Below are positions 30,239-37,559 of a stretch of DNA of 64,000 bases, one piece after another. The notes beneath the pieces were generated by a model. The model ran no database searches, was not told where the DNA came from, and was given only the letters and a program-made list of their open reading frames with translations. Positions within the stretch are counted from its first letter, which is position 1; every line of letters begins with the position of its first letter. The DNA is taken from NCBI GenBank assembly GCA_002470825.1, contig DKOR01000035.1, positions 154,043 to 218,042 of the forward strand, in the 5' to 3' direction. The translations under genes and the position numbers were made by a program. The stretch comes from Thiotrichaceae bacterium UBA7357 (GTDB taxonomy: Bacteria; Pseudomonadota; Gammaproteobacteria; Eutrophobiales; Eutrophobiaceae).

Positions 30239-30602
30239 TAATAGTAATATATACCATGTAATTTGATTATTTCTTCATTTGTAGTTCCAACACGAAACTA
30301 TCATTATTGTATCGTGGCTTATAAATTAGTTTATAAAGCTATCTATTAAATACAAGAGAGCACTTAAAAAGTATTAATTAATTTTAATCATACTAGAAAT
30401 AACTGCGCATAATGTATATTATGTTAAATTAACGATTTAAAGTCTTATTTGTAATTATCTTTTCATCATCTACACGTCTAACTTAACATTTATGGAATAA
30501 CCTTATTCATAACTCAAGAATAGTAATAATTTCTAAACTCTTACTTCAATCTAGTAATTGCTCTAATATGAACATCAATATATGAATGCTGTTATACCTT
30601 GA
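30239..30602. other. 364-bp AT-rich gap between divergent genes
   Basis: No gene or RNA was recognised. It must contain the promoters for the PLP enzyme (minus) and the glycosyltransferase (plus). No clear Shine-Dalgarno sequence precedes the glycosyltransferase ATG. Confidence 0.5.
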
Positions 30603-32102
30603 ATGAATTTCCTGACGAATTACAAATATTGGCTATTTGCGGCCATAATACTTCATATTCTAGTCGCATGGTTTAGTGTAGGACATTACCATGATGATGA
30701 ATATGCTCAAATTCTCAGCTTTGCTGCTGCGAGAATGGGTGTAGACATGCAAAGTCAGTTAATGTGGGAATTTGAGGCAGGTGTTAGAAGTGGTTTTCAA
30801 CCACTTGTTGCATATTTACTATCTGAAGTAAGTGGATCAGTCGGGATAAGCTCTCCTTTTATTATTGCTTTTTTTTATCGTTTATTAAGTGCGTCAATAT
30901 CTCTCGTTGGAACAATTGTCTTTATAAAAGTAATAGCCAAAGATATAAGCTCGAAAAGTGTATTGAAATGGATAGTATTTTTTCTACTTTTTTCTTGGAT
31001 TTTGTTGTTTATTAATGTGCGTTTTTCATCAGAGGGTTGGTCAACTTCATTCTTCATTCTAGGTTATGGATTGTTCTTAAAGGCGAACCCTCTTAATGTT
31101 CAACGTTATTTAGCGGTTGGCTTTTTTTTGGGATTGGCATTTTTAGCAAGATATCAAGTTGGTTTCATGTTGTTTGGTCTTGGACTATGGATGGTGTTCA
31201 TCCATCGAATAAATCATATTAACTTATCCTATATTTTGATTGCTGGTTTATTTACGCTAATAATCGGAGGAGGATTTGACTGGTGGTTATATGGTGAACC
31301 GACAGTTAGTTCATGGAATTATTTCAAGTGGCATTATGATGGTTTAACATCATTATCAGGTGGCATTAGCTCAACTGCTGAGCCTTGGTGGTTTTATATT
31401 CAGTATGCTTCATTACAACTAATTCCACCAATCACCTTATTGTTGCCTATAGTTGTCGTTGTTTTTTGGTTGTTTTTTCCTCTTCATCCAATTACCTGGT
31501 TGACAATCCCATTTGTTTTTTTCCATATGTGTTTTGGGCATAAAGAGATGCGTTACCTATTTCCACTCCTGCCATTCGTGCCAGTAATGTTTGGAATGCT
31601 ATGTATTGAAGTTAATGAAAAATTTAAGTTTATGAGATATGATTTTATTAAGTATTGTTGGTATTCGATACTAGGAATAACTCTATTTGTAAATGTCATT
31701 CTTATAATACTTACGATATCCTTGCCTGCTAGTAAGGAAGTAGCATTATGGCAAAATTGTTTAATTCCGATAGCAACTAAATCATCATCAATGTTATTAG
31801 TCTTGGATGAAAATGATTCTTATACTGATCCTATGGAATTGAATTTAGATTTTTATAATACAATCAATCTTCCTGTGAAATCAGTTATCAACGAAAATAG
31901 AATTGTAAAAATAATAGAACAGCATCCGTACAAACAGATACTCTATGCCTCGCGAAAACGAAATCGAAGTGAGCAATTGGATGATGCGAATCTTTCATAT
32001 ACGCTTGCTTGCCAAGCATTGCCAGACTGGATTTTAAAAATTAATATTAATAATTGGACATCGCGGACTAGCATGTGGCGAATCTGGTTAGTCACGAAAT
32101 AA
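30603..32102 (+). CDS. Polytopic membrane glycosyltransferase, GT22 (mannosyltransferase)-like
   Basis: A 499-residue protein with about ten hydrophobic segments. It shows the two features of the GPI/Alg9-type mannosyltransferase family: an acidic loop after the first membrane helix (HYHDDEYAQ) and HKEMRYLFPLLPF in a later loop (the HKExRF motif). Such GT-C enzymes use lipid-linked sugars on the periplasmic face. No other polysaccharide genes are nearby, so donor and acceptor are unknown. The C-terminal 120 residues are soluble and unfamiliar. The family is commoner in eukaryotes but occurs sporadically in bacteria. Confidence 0.8.
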   Translation: MNFLTNYKYWLFAAIILHILVAWFSVGHYHDDEYAQILSFAAARMGVDMQSQLMWEFEAGVRSGFQPLVAYLLSEVSGSVGISSPFIIAFFYRLLSASISLVGTIVFIKVIAKDISSKSVLKWIVFFLLFSWILLFINVRFSSEGWSTSFFILGYGLFLKANPLNVQRYLAVGFFLGLAFLARYQVGFMLFGLGLWMVFIHRINHINLSYILIAGLFTLIIGGGFDWWLYGEPTVSSWNYFKWHYDGLTSLSGGISSTAEPWWFYIQYASLQLIPPITLLLPIVVVVFWLFFPLHPITWLTIPFVFFHMCFGHKEMRYLFPLLPFVPVMFGMLCIEVNEKFKFMRYDFIKYCWYSILGITLFVNVILIILTISLPASKEVALWQNCLIPIATKSSSMLLVLDENDSYTDPMELNLDFYNTINLPVKSVINENRIVKIIEQHPYKQILYASRKRNRSEQLDDANLSYTLACQALPDWILKININNWTSRTSMWRIWLVTK

Positions 32103-32147
32103 TATTAAAAAGTTTCTTATTAACCTAATATAAAAAAATCAATCATA

Positions 32148-32741
32148 ATGAAATACATACTCACTCTACTATTACTAAAATTTTATTTTTTTTCTGTTAA
32201 TTCTCATGCTGAAGTTGCGATTATAGGGGCGAGTTTGAAAAAAGCATATGTTGTAAATAATGATTTCACGTCATTCTATCAAACAGGAAAGTATGCTGAT
32301 TCATACAGCATGATATGTGAAATGGAACAAGCGATTCTTGACCCAAGTAATAACGACCAATACATAAGTAAGCCATCTTTGGGTTTGAAATTAGAACTTA
32401 GGGCGAGAGCAACATATATTGAATCTATCACTAATATTGTTAGACCAATAGGATTTGTTGTTGCAGTAGAAGAAAGTGGGAATGCTCTCATTTCATTCAC
32501 TCCGCTTGGCAAGAATGTTAATGGCCTTTGGGATGGCGATGTATTCAACTCTTGGAATGGAGTAAGCTCAGAGGTCAATGTCCATAGCGGAGACCTAGAG
32601 AAAAAAGCTTACGCACATTTTGATCTTCTCGATGGCACTGGGCTTTTTTATGAATCAAATAATAGAACACATCCAGATTACTTTTTGTCAAAATGTGAAC
32701 GGATTCTGAAAAAAAATTTGCCAGTTTATGACTGGAGGTAG
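32148..32741 (+). CDS. Secreted protein of unknown function
   Basis: I do not recognise this 197-residue protein. It has an N-terminal signal peptide (hydrophobic LTLLLLKFYFFSV, likely cleavage after SHA near residue 22). The mature part is mixed alpha/beta with a Gly/Asn-rich middle (GKNVNGLWDGDVFNSWNG) and two cysteines (in MICEME and SKCERI) that could form a disulfide in the periplasm. It lies 45 bases after the glycosyltransferase in the same direction, so the two may be cotranscribed. No Shine-Dalgarno sequence is obvious. Confidence 0.7.
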   Translation: MKYILTLLLLKFYFFSVNSHAEVAIIGASLKKAYVVNNDFTSFYQTGKYADSYSMICEMEQAILDPSNNDQYISKPSLGLKLELRARATYIESITNIVRPIGFVVAVEESGNALISFTPLGKNVNGLWDGDVFNSWNGVSSEVNVHSGDLEKKAYAHFDLLDGTGLFYESNNRTHPDYFLSKCERILKKNLPVYDWR

Positions 32742-32791
32742 AAATAAAAATTTAGCCCTTCTTGGTATTCTCTCAATTTGATATCTATTGT

Positions 32792-33637
32792 TTAAGGTGT
32801 GATCATGACATCAATAGATAATTCGTTTATCCGTAATGCAAAGTCTTGAAGCCATGATGACGGAAGTTTTTTAATCTCTTTTGCCTCAGGTTGCATAGAT
32901 TTTCGTTCGACGCCATAAAGCAACACACCCCGCACAAGTATATTTTGACTTACAGCTGCTTTAAGTAAATTTATATAGGCATCTGTCTCTAAATTGCAAG
33001 GTGGCTTATTTTTATACATAAATACACACGTCTGTATCCAAGTAGGACAATGATTAGCAGATATTTTTAATCTTTTTAATGTCGAAATACGCGAACCCTT
33101 AATTTGATTTATAGTAGAGACACCCTGCGGCGTAGCACTATCAATTTTAAACCAAACTTCACCCTTGATTCTAGCAAGCTTTTTCAAGCCCTTCTTGATA
33201 TGAGTTCGACTGACCATGCTCCCGTTAGTGATTAATACACATTTGATAGAATTCAATAAGCTATATTCTTCTAATATCAATTCGAGTAAATTTACAACCT
33301 GATAAAAATTACTCGCTGTAGTCGGTTCGCCGTTTCCAGATATTGCAATATCTTTAATTACTCGATATTCATCTGCAACCTCTTCCCTATCATAAAAATC
33401 TCCGTACATAACATCAGCTAGAAAATATCGTAACTCATGAGCTAATTTATCTAGATCAGTTACTGGCGCAGCCCCTCGAATTAATTCGGGCACCTGACAA
33501 TAAATACAACGCCAGTTACAAGCATTATTTATATTCAGATTAATACCAATTGACAATCCGCCAGCGCGACGAGAGAGAACAGGATAAATATAGGTTAATC
33601 CAGCCTTCTCACGACTGTGATCTTTAGTAGTAAGCAT
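32792..33637 (-). CDS. Radical SAM protein (COG0731-like)
   Basis: A 281-residue enzyme with the iron-sulfur motif CNWRCIYC (C-x3-C-x2-C) near residues 41-48, followed by ISGNGEPTTASNFY (the GGE-type SAM contact) and VLITNGSM. The layout resembles the COG0731 group related to TYW1/wyosine enzymes, but with no flavodoxin or second cluster domain visible. Function unknown. It lies downstream of, and on the same strand as, a methyltransferase-like gene, about 80 bases apart. Confidence 0.82.
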   Translation of the reverse strand: MLTTKDHSREKAGLTYIYPVLSRRAGGLSIGINLNINNACNWRCIYCQVPELIRGAAPVTDLDKLAHELRYFLADVMYGDFYDREEVADEYRVIKDIAISGNGEPTTASNFYQVVNLLELILEEYSLLNSIKCVLITNGSMVSRTHIKKGLKKLARIKGEVWFKIDSATPQGVSTINQIKGSRISTLKRLKISANHCPTWIQTCVFMYKNKPPCNLETDAYINLLKAAVSQNILVRGVLLYGVERKSMQPEAKEIKKLPSSWLQDFALRINELSIDVMITP

Positions 33638-33718
33638 TAACTGTAAATTTTGGGTGATTCGCTCATTCTTATACCTAATATATCAAAAGAAATATGGCCA
33701 TATCTCCATTGTAGAAAA

Positions 33719-34354
33719 TTATGCCACATTAGCTTTTACTGCATAAAGTGGATCACCAGTAATAGAACTACAATCCATAAATTGAATATCAACATAAGTC
33801 TTTGCCTCGAGTAAGTAAGTTCGAATCAGGTATTTTCGATCATGCTCTGATAATGAAAGCCAAGCTCTGGTTACTTTCGTTTCAAAAAAACGATTTGAGT
33901 ATGTGATAATGACAGAAGCATTACTCCTTAATACTCGACTTATTTCTTTAAGTACGGTTACAGGTTGTGTCAAATAATCAAAGGACACACAAATAGTACA
34001 TAGGTCAAATTGATTTTTTTTAAACGGCAATTCTGGCTGGGTATTTAGATCATGCACAAGCCACTCATCGAGTTGTTTATTCCTTGCAAGTTCCCTTGCA
34101 TTCATACCTAACCCAACAACCCGATGATAATTCACTTCCTTGGGATAATGGCTTATCCAACTACTCATTAGGTCTAAAACATCAGCATTAATAGGAATAT
34201 ATTTTCTATACAATTCAGTAACCGCACTAATTGCAGTGGCATCTAGATGTGTTACAAACCGAGGTATTTTATAAAAAATGTCATCCGGGTCTTCATCTAT
34301 TCGACGATGAGCATCTTCAGTTAGTTTAACAGTGATATTATTTTCAAAAGACAT
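33719..34354 (-). CDS. SAM-dependent methyltransferase-like protein
   Basis: A 211-residue protein with a class-I methyltransferase core: ADVLDLMSSWISHYP stands in for motif I, VVGLGMNARELARN for the acidic loop, FDLCTICVSFDYL for motif IV and LKEISRVLRSNASVIITYSNRFF for the post-IV strand. Motif I lacks the usual glycine-rich GxGxG, so SAM binding is unproven. Substrate unknown. It lies 47 bases after an HU-like gene and just upstream of the radical SAM gene on the same strand. Confidence 0.72.
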   Translation of the reverse strand: MSFENNITVKLTEDAHRRIDEDPDDIFYKIPRFVTHLDATAISAVTELYRKYIPINADVLDLMSSWISHYPKEVNYHRVVGLGMNARELARNKQLDEWLVHDLNTQPELPFKKNQFDLCTICVSFDYLTQPVTVLKEISRVLRSNASVIITYSNRFFETKVTRAWLSLSEHDRKYLIRTYLLEAKTYVDIQFMDCSSITGDPLYAVKANVA

Positions 34355-34401
34355 ATCGAATTACAGAAGTATTTTAAATCAAAATACTCCTGTTTTCAGG
34401 A

Positions 34402-34740
34402 TCAAGTACTTGCCATGTCTTTACAAGCTTTTAAAGCAACTGCACGTACACTAGTTGATGCTTTCTTAGCTTTAAACGTCATTGGTTCACCGGTGAAGGG
34501 ATTTATGCCTTTGCGTGCTTTTGTTGCAGGCTTTTTTATACGCTTTAATTTAATAGCTAATTCTGGAACCATAAACTCACCACAACCACGTACTTTCAGA
34601 TGTCGTTGTGCTTGTATCGATAAAGACGCTAATACTGCTTTTACATCTTTTTTTGTTATTTCTGTAGCATCCGCAATTTCAGAAATAACCTGTGCTTTCG
34701 TCATTCTATCTTTGACAGCTGATGTTTTTTTCGTAGCCAT
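34402..34740 (-). CDS. HU-family DNA-binding protein
   Basis: A 112-residue basic protein: an N-terminal helical part (MTKAQVISEIADATEITKKDVKAVLASL), then a beta-arm region where RKGINPFTGEPM replaces the HU consensus around the DNA-intercalating proline. It is about 20 residues longer than HU, with Lys/Ala-rich ends. AAAGGAG lies 8 bases before the ATG. HU-like nucleoid proteins with this extension occur in several gammaproteobacteria. It may be cotranscribed with the methyltransferase gene. Confidence 0.88.
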   Translation of the reverse strand: MATKKTSAVKDRMTKAQVISEIADATEITKKDVKAVLASLSIQAQRHLKVRGCGEFMVPELAIKLKRIKKPATKARKGINPFTGEPMTFKAKKASTSVRAVALKACKDMAST

Positions 34741-35153
34741 GAGTGCTCTCCTTTATCTTCAATAGGTTGGATTTCGAGTGTAATTTAATATTGTATTGTA
34801 ACGCAATAATAATTTTTTCTATCTATTTATTTTTATCATATCTAATTTAAGATGATGTTTGAGTCGATAGTTATAAGTAGCATAATAATGAACATATTAT
34901 TACAAGTTTGACTTTTTTAACTCTTCAAAATTGTCATGGAAGCAGGTTTTTCTTTTAATTTAGATAAGTAATAGTTATTATTTTTATGTATTAACCACTC
35001 CTATTTGTACTGTGATTATTAAAAAGCGAATGACCGCACAAGAGTCTTTTAAACTCCAAGTCTGCTTTTGTGACCTGATAATCGGTATTATAATACCTTA
35101 AAAAATTCGATTAAGTTAACCTTAAGATATAGTTAAATTTCGTGGAGATAAAA
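34741..35153. other. 413-bp gap upstream of the HU-like gene and the YdcZ-like gene
   Basis: AT-rich divergent region. The HU-like gene has a plausible -10 (TACAAT) in ATTGCGTTACAATAC on the minus strand. Nothing else was recognised. Confidence 0.45.
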
Positions 35154-35615
35154 ATGAACAGTACTTTTACTTATTCATTAATAATGTTGATTGCAGGTTT
35201 GGGAATTCCAATAATGGCATCATTAAATGGAGGATTAGGAACCAAACTTGAAAGCCCTGCCCTCGCGGCGACAATATTACTTTCAGTGGGTTTAGCCATA
35301 GCTATAATTTATTTAATTTCTACTGAAGGCATACCAACGAGATTATACAATCCAGAGATACCTTGGCATTTTTATCTTGGTGGTTTCTTTGTCATGTTTT
35401 ACATTTTAAGCATAACTTGGATAGCGCCTCATTTTGGTATTTCGAATGCGGTCTCATTTGTTCTACTTGGTCAGCTGATTGCAATGAGTGTTATTGATTA
35501 TTATGGTTTTCTAGGCATGACTCAATATGCACTAAGCCCACAACGTATTGCCGGCTTAGCACTAATGTCAGTTGGCGTGTTTATGGTTTTGAGCAATGTT
35601 CCTGAAAAAATTTGA
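35154..35615 (+). CDS. YdcZ-family (DMT superfamily) small membrane transporter
   Basis: A 153-residue protein with five hydrophobic segments. The opening ALNGGLG-type motif (IMASLNGGLGTKLESPALAA) and ISNAVSFVLLGQL are typical of the YdcZ/DMT exporter family, which acts as a pair of five-helix halves. The start is set at ATG 35154 because GGAG at 35144-35147 is an ideal ribosome-binding site; a GTG at 35142 would include that site in the coding region. Substrate unknown. Confidence 0.82.
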   Translation: MNSTFTYSLIMLIAGLGIPIMASLNGGLGTKLESPALAATILLSVGLAIAIIYLISTEGIPTRLYNPEIPWHFYLGGFFVMFYILSITWIAPHFGISNAVSFVLLGQLIAMSVIDYYGFLGMTQYALSPQRIAGLALMSVGVFMVLSNVPEKI

Positions 35616-35656
35616 CGCATGTATCAATTCAATATCACTTTTAGTTCAAATAATTT

Positions 35657-35806
35657 TTAGATAACTCGCTCATATAAATCATAATCTGGACCATTATGTG
35701 GCCTACCTAACGGTTTAATATGAGCTGCCTCCGCATACAAATCTGCATTAGTTTCAAGAAACAAGCCGCATATCTGGCATTTAAAGTTGTGTTTATTTTT
35801 TACTTC
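35657..35806 (-). pseudogene. HNH endonuclease fragment
   Basis: The minus strand reads FKCQICGLFLETNADLYAEA then AHIKPLGRPHNGPDYD, which is the core of an HNH nuclease domain (CxxC zinc pair and the AAHI histidine). It then runs LYERVI and stops at 35657, so the final N-x-x-C-x-x-H part is missing. A stop codon lies directly upstream in this frame and there is no start. It is a remnant, probably the C-terminal part of the broken gene just upstream. Confidence 0.8.
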
Positions 35807-35810
35807 TTAG

Positions 35811-36479
35811 CTATTTTTGTATCGCGAACAATCCTTTACGTGCTTCAAGAATGAAATCTTCAGTCGTTCCTCTTCTTTTTTCTGCTGTACTTTCATCACC
35901 ACATTTTGGACATCCTATGCCACGTATATGATTAGCTAGCTTTTGTGAAAAAGGACCATGATCCCTGCAAATAATAATTACATTACTAAGTGCATTAACA
36001 TACTCGACTTGTGAATAATCATATCTATCATCATGTGCTAGAGTGGAGTCATGAATGAAACGTTGAAGATTGTGACCTAACTTTTTGGCTGTACTTATTC
36101 GTCCACATTTGCTGCAATTAAAACCTTTTAAGTGCGACATTAGCCGCTGAGAAAATGATCCATGTTTCGGGCAAATAATTTCAATTACATTCTCAACATT
36201 TTTAAATTTTACACGTGAGTAGTCATATCGACCATTGTGAATCTTACTGGCACGCTCTATAAATTTATCTAACGTTAATGGCTTATTGCCTCAACATTCA
36301 TGGCAACCATGTCCAGTGCAGTGATTAGCAGGTGTTTGCTCAAACTTGCCGTGCAGAGGACAGATAATAGTGACCTTAGTTCTAGCTGCAACATATGTGA
36401 CTTTTGAATAGTCATAACGATCTCCATGCTTTATGCGTGCACGTTGGATGAAATCTTCAGTTGTAACGCGCCTAGACAT
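35811..36479 (-). pseudogene. Broken gene of tandem zinc-ribbon repeats, interrupted by TGA
   Basis: The frame from ATG at 36479 encodes about three and a half copies of a ~58-residue unit: F-I-x-A, RYDYS, a strand ending IICPxHGxFxQ, then H-x-x-G-x-x-C-x-x-C. The C/H pattern suggests zinc binding. An in-frame TGA (about 36293-36291) follows the first copy (GCHEC then GNKPLTL), and the fourth copy ends early at a TAG (35811). An HNH fragment follows. Such repeats are found in phage and homing-endonuclease-like proteins; I recall DUF723-type sequences but did not check. It lies beside tRNA-Leu. Confidence 0.75.
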
Positions 36480-36555
36480 TTAATAATAAATTGCTAGTTT
36501 AGTATTCGAGTACAAAGCATACATATAAGAGATTATATGCAGTTATAAATAGAAA

Positions 36556-36573
36556 TGTCCCATGAGTGTCCCA
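36556..36573. repeat. Direct repeat TGTCCCA x2, 11-bp period, beside tRNA-Leu
   Basis: TGTCCCA occurs at 36556-36562 and 36567-36573, about 60-75 bases beyond the tRNA-Leu 3' end. Short direct repeats with about one helical turn spacing resemble integrase arm-type sites of elements inserted at tRNA genes. No integrase is present and no second att copy was found. Confidence 0.45.
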
Positions 36574-36631
36574 CAGAGACACATTAATTACGTGTAGAAA
36601 ATTATAAATAGACTGAAAGCCTTGATAGAGA

Positions 36632-36718
36632 TGGTGCCCGGGGCCGGAATCGAACCGGCACGCCTGTTAAGGCGAGGGATTTTAAGTCCCTTGCGTCTAC
36701 CAATTCCGCCACCCGGGC
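36632..36718 (-). tRNA. leuZ: tRNA-Leu (TAA)
   Basis: An 87-base tRNA with encoded CCA. The acceptor GCCCGGG pairs with CCCGGGC, the anticodon loop is CTTAAAA (anticodon TAA), there is a long variable arm as required for a class-II leucine tRNA, and the T-loop is GGTTCGATTCC. It is the last of the Gly-Cys-Leu set that follows pgsA, as in E. coli glyW-cysT-leuZ. Confidence 0.96.
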
Positions 36719-36738
36719 TAAACCTTGATATAGTAACT

Positions 36739-36812
36739 TGGAGGCTGAGCCCGGAATTGAACCGAGGTACACGGTTTTGCAAACCGCTGCATAACCACTC
36801 TGCCACTCAGCC
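36739..36812 (-). tRNA. cysT: tRNA-Cys (GCA)
   Basis: A 74-base tRNA with encoded CCA; the acceptor GGCTGAG pairs with CTCAGCC, and the anticodon GCA lies in TTTGCAAA. The T-arm reads CGGTTCAATTCCG. It lies between tRNA-Gly and tRNA-Leu in the conserved set. Confidence 0.96.
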
Positions 36813-36850
36813 GATGTTACTATTATACTTATATCATCGCCTGCAAAATG

Positions 36851-36873
36851 CAAAACCCCGTGGATACCGGGGC
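36851..36873 (-). terminator. Hairpin with short T-run between tRNA-Gly and tRNA-Cys
   Basis: On the minus strand CCCCG, a 7-base loop and CGGGG are followed by TTTTG. The 5-bp GC stem with a 4-base T-run could be a weak terminator or a processing signal in the tRNA transcript. Confidence 0.5.
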
Positions 36874-36883
36874 TTCCATAACT

Positions 36884-36960
<77 letters not shown>

Positions 36961-37010
36961 AGGACGCATATTGTATCTTCGACTTTTAAAGTGTCAATCA
37001 AATTACCAAT

Positions 37011-37559
37011 TTATTCTTTTAATTGTGGCCAGGCTGCCATCAAATACTGAACCATGGATATCAATGTTATAATTGCCGAAAAATAAAGTAGAATTAAACC
37101 TATTTCGTATATAGGCATGCCAAAGACAGGCACTCTGAATATTAGAAAACCCAATGCTAGCATTTGAGCTATTGTTTTTATCTTACCTAAAATGGAAACA
37201 GCAACCTTATTTCTCGCACCAATTTCAGCCATCCATTCCCGTAATGCCGAAACAGTAATCTCACGTCCGATAATAATTGCTGCAGGTAATGCTAGATTAA
37301 TAATCGGATTTTGCTGGACCACTAATACCAATACAACAGCTACCATCAATTTATCTGCAACTGGATCTAAGAAAGCTCCTAGTGTGGATGTTTGATTCAA
37401 TTTTCTCGCCAAGTACCCGTCTAATATGTCAGTCACTGCTGCCAAGACAAAGACAAGACATGCGAAATAATTATTCCAACTCACTGGTGAATAAAACACT
37501 AGCACAAAAACAGGTATTAACAATATTCGTAGTAATGTTAGTTGATTAGGTATATTCAT
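37011..37559 (-). CDS. pgsA: CDP-diacylglycerol-glycerol-3-phosphate 3-phosphatidyltransferase
   Basis: PgsA makes phosphatidylglycerol phosphate at the inner membrane. The 182 residues have the CDP-alcohol phosphotransferase motif D44-x2-D47-G-x2-A-R, then G61-x3-D65-x3-D69 (in TDILDGYLAR and GAFLDPVADK). There are about five hydrophobic segments, and GREITVSALREW follows. It overlaps uvrC by four bases, and the tRNA set follows, as in E. coli. Confidence 0.97.
   Translation of the reverse strand: MNIPNQLTLLRILLIPVFVLVFYSPVSWNNYFACLVFVLAAVTDILDGYLARKLNQTSTLGAFLDPVADKLMVAVVLVLVVQQNPIINLALPAAIIIGREITVSALREWMAEIGARNKVAVSILGKIKTIAQMLALGFLIFRVPVFGMPIYEIGLILLYFSAIITLISMVQYLMAAWPQLKE

Noticed and set aside
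34415..34765. 116-codon plus-strand frame opposite the HU-like gene
   Set aside because: A shadow of the Ala/Lys-rich HU-like gene; the HU reading has family motifs and an ideal ribosome site.
35142..35153. GTG start four codons upstream for the YdcZ-like gene
   Set aside because: It would place the GGAG ribosome site inside the coding sequence; ATG 35154 is ideally spaced.
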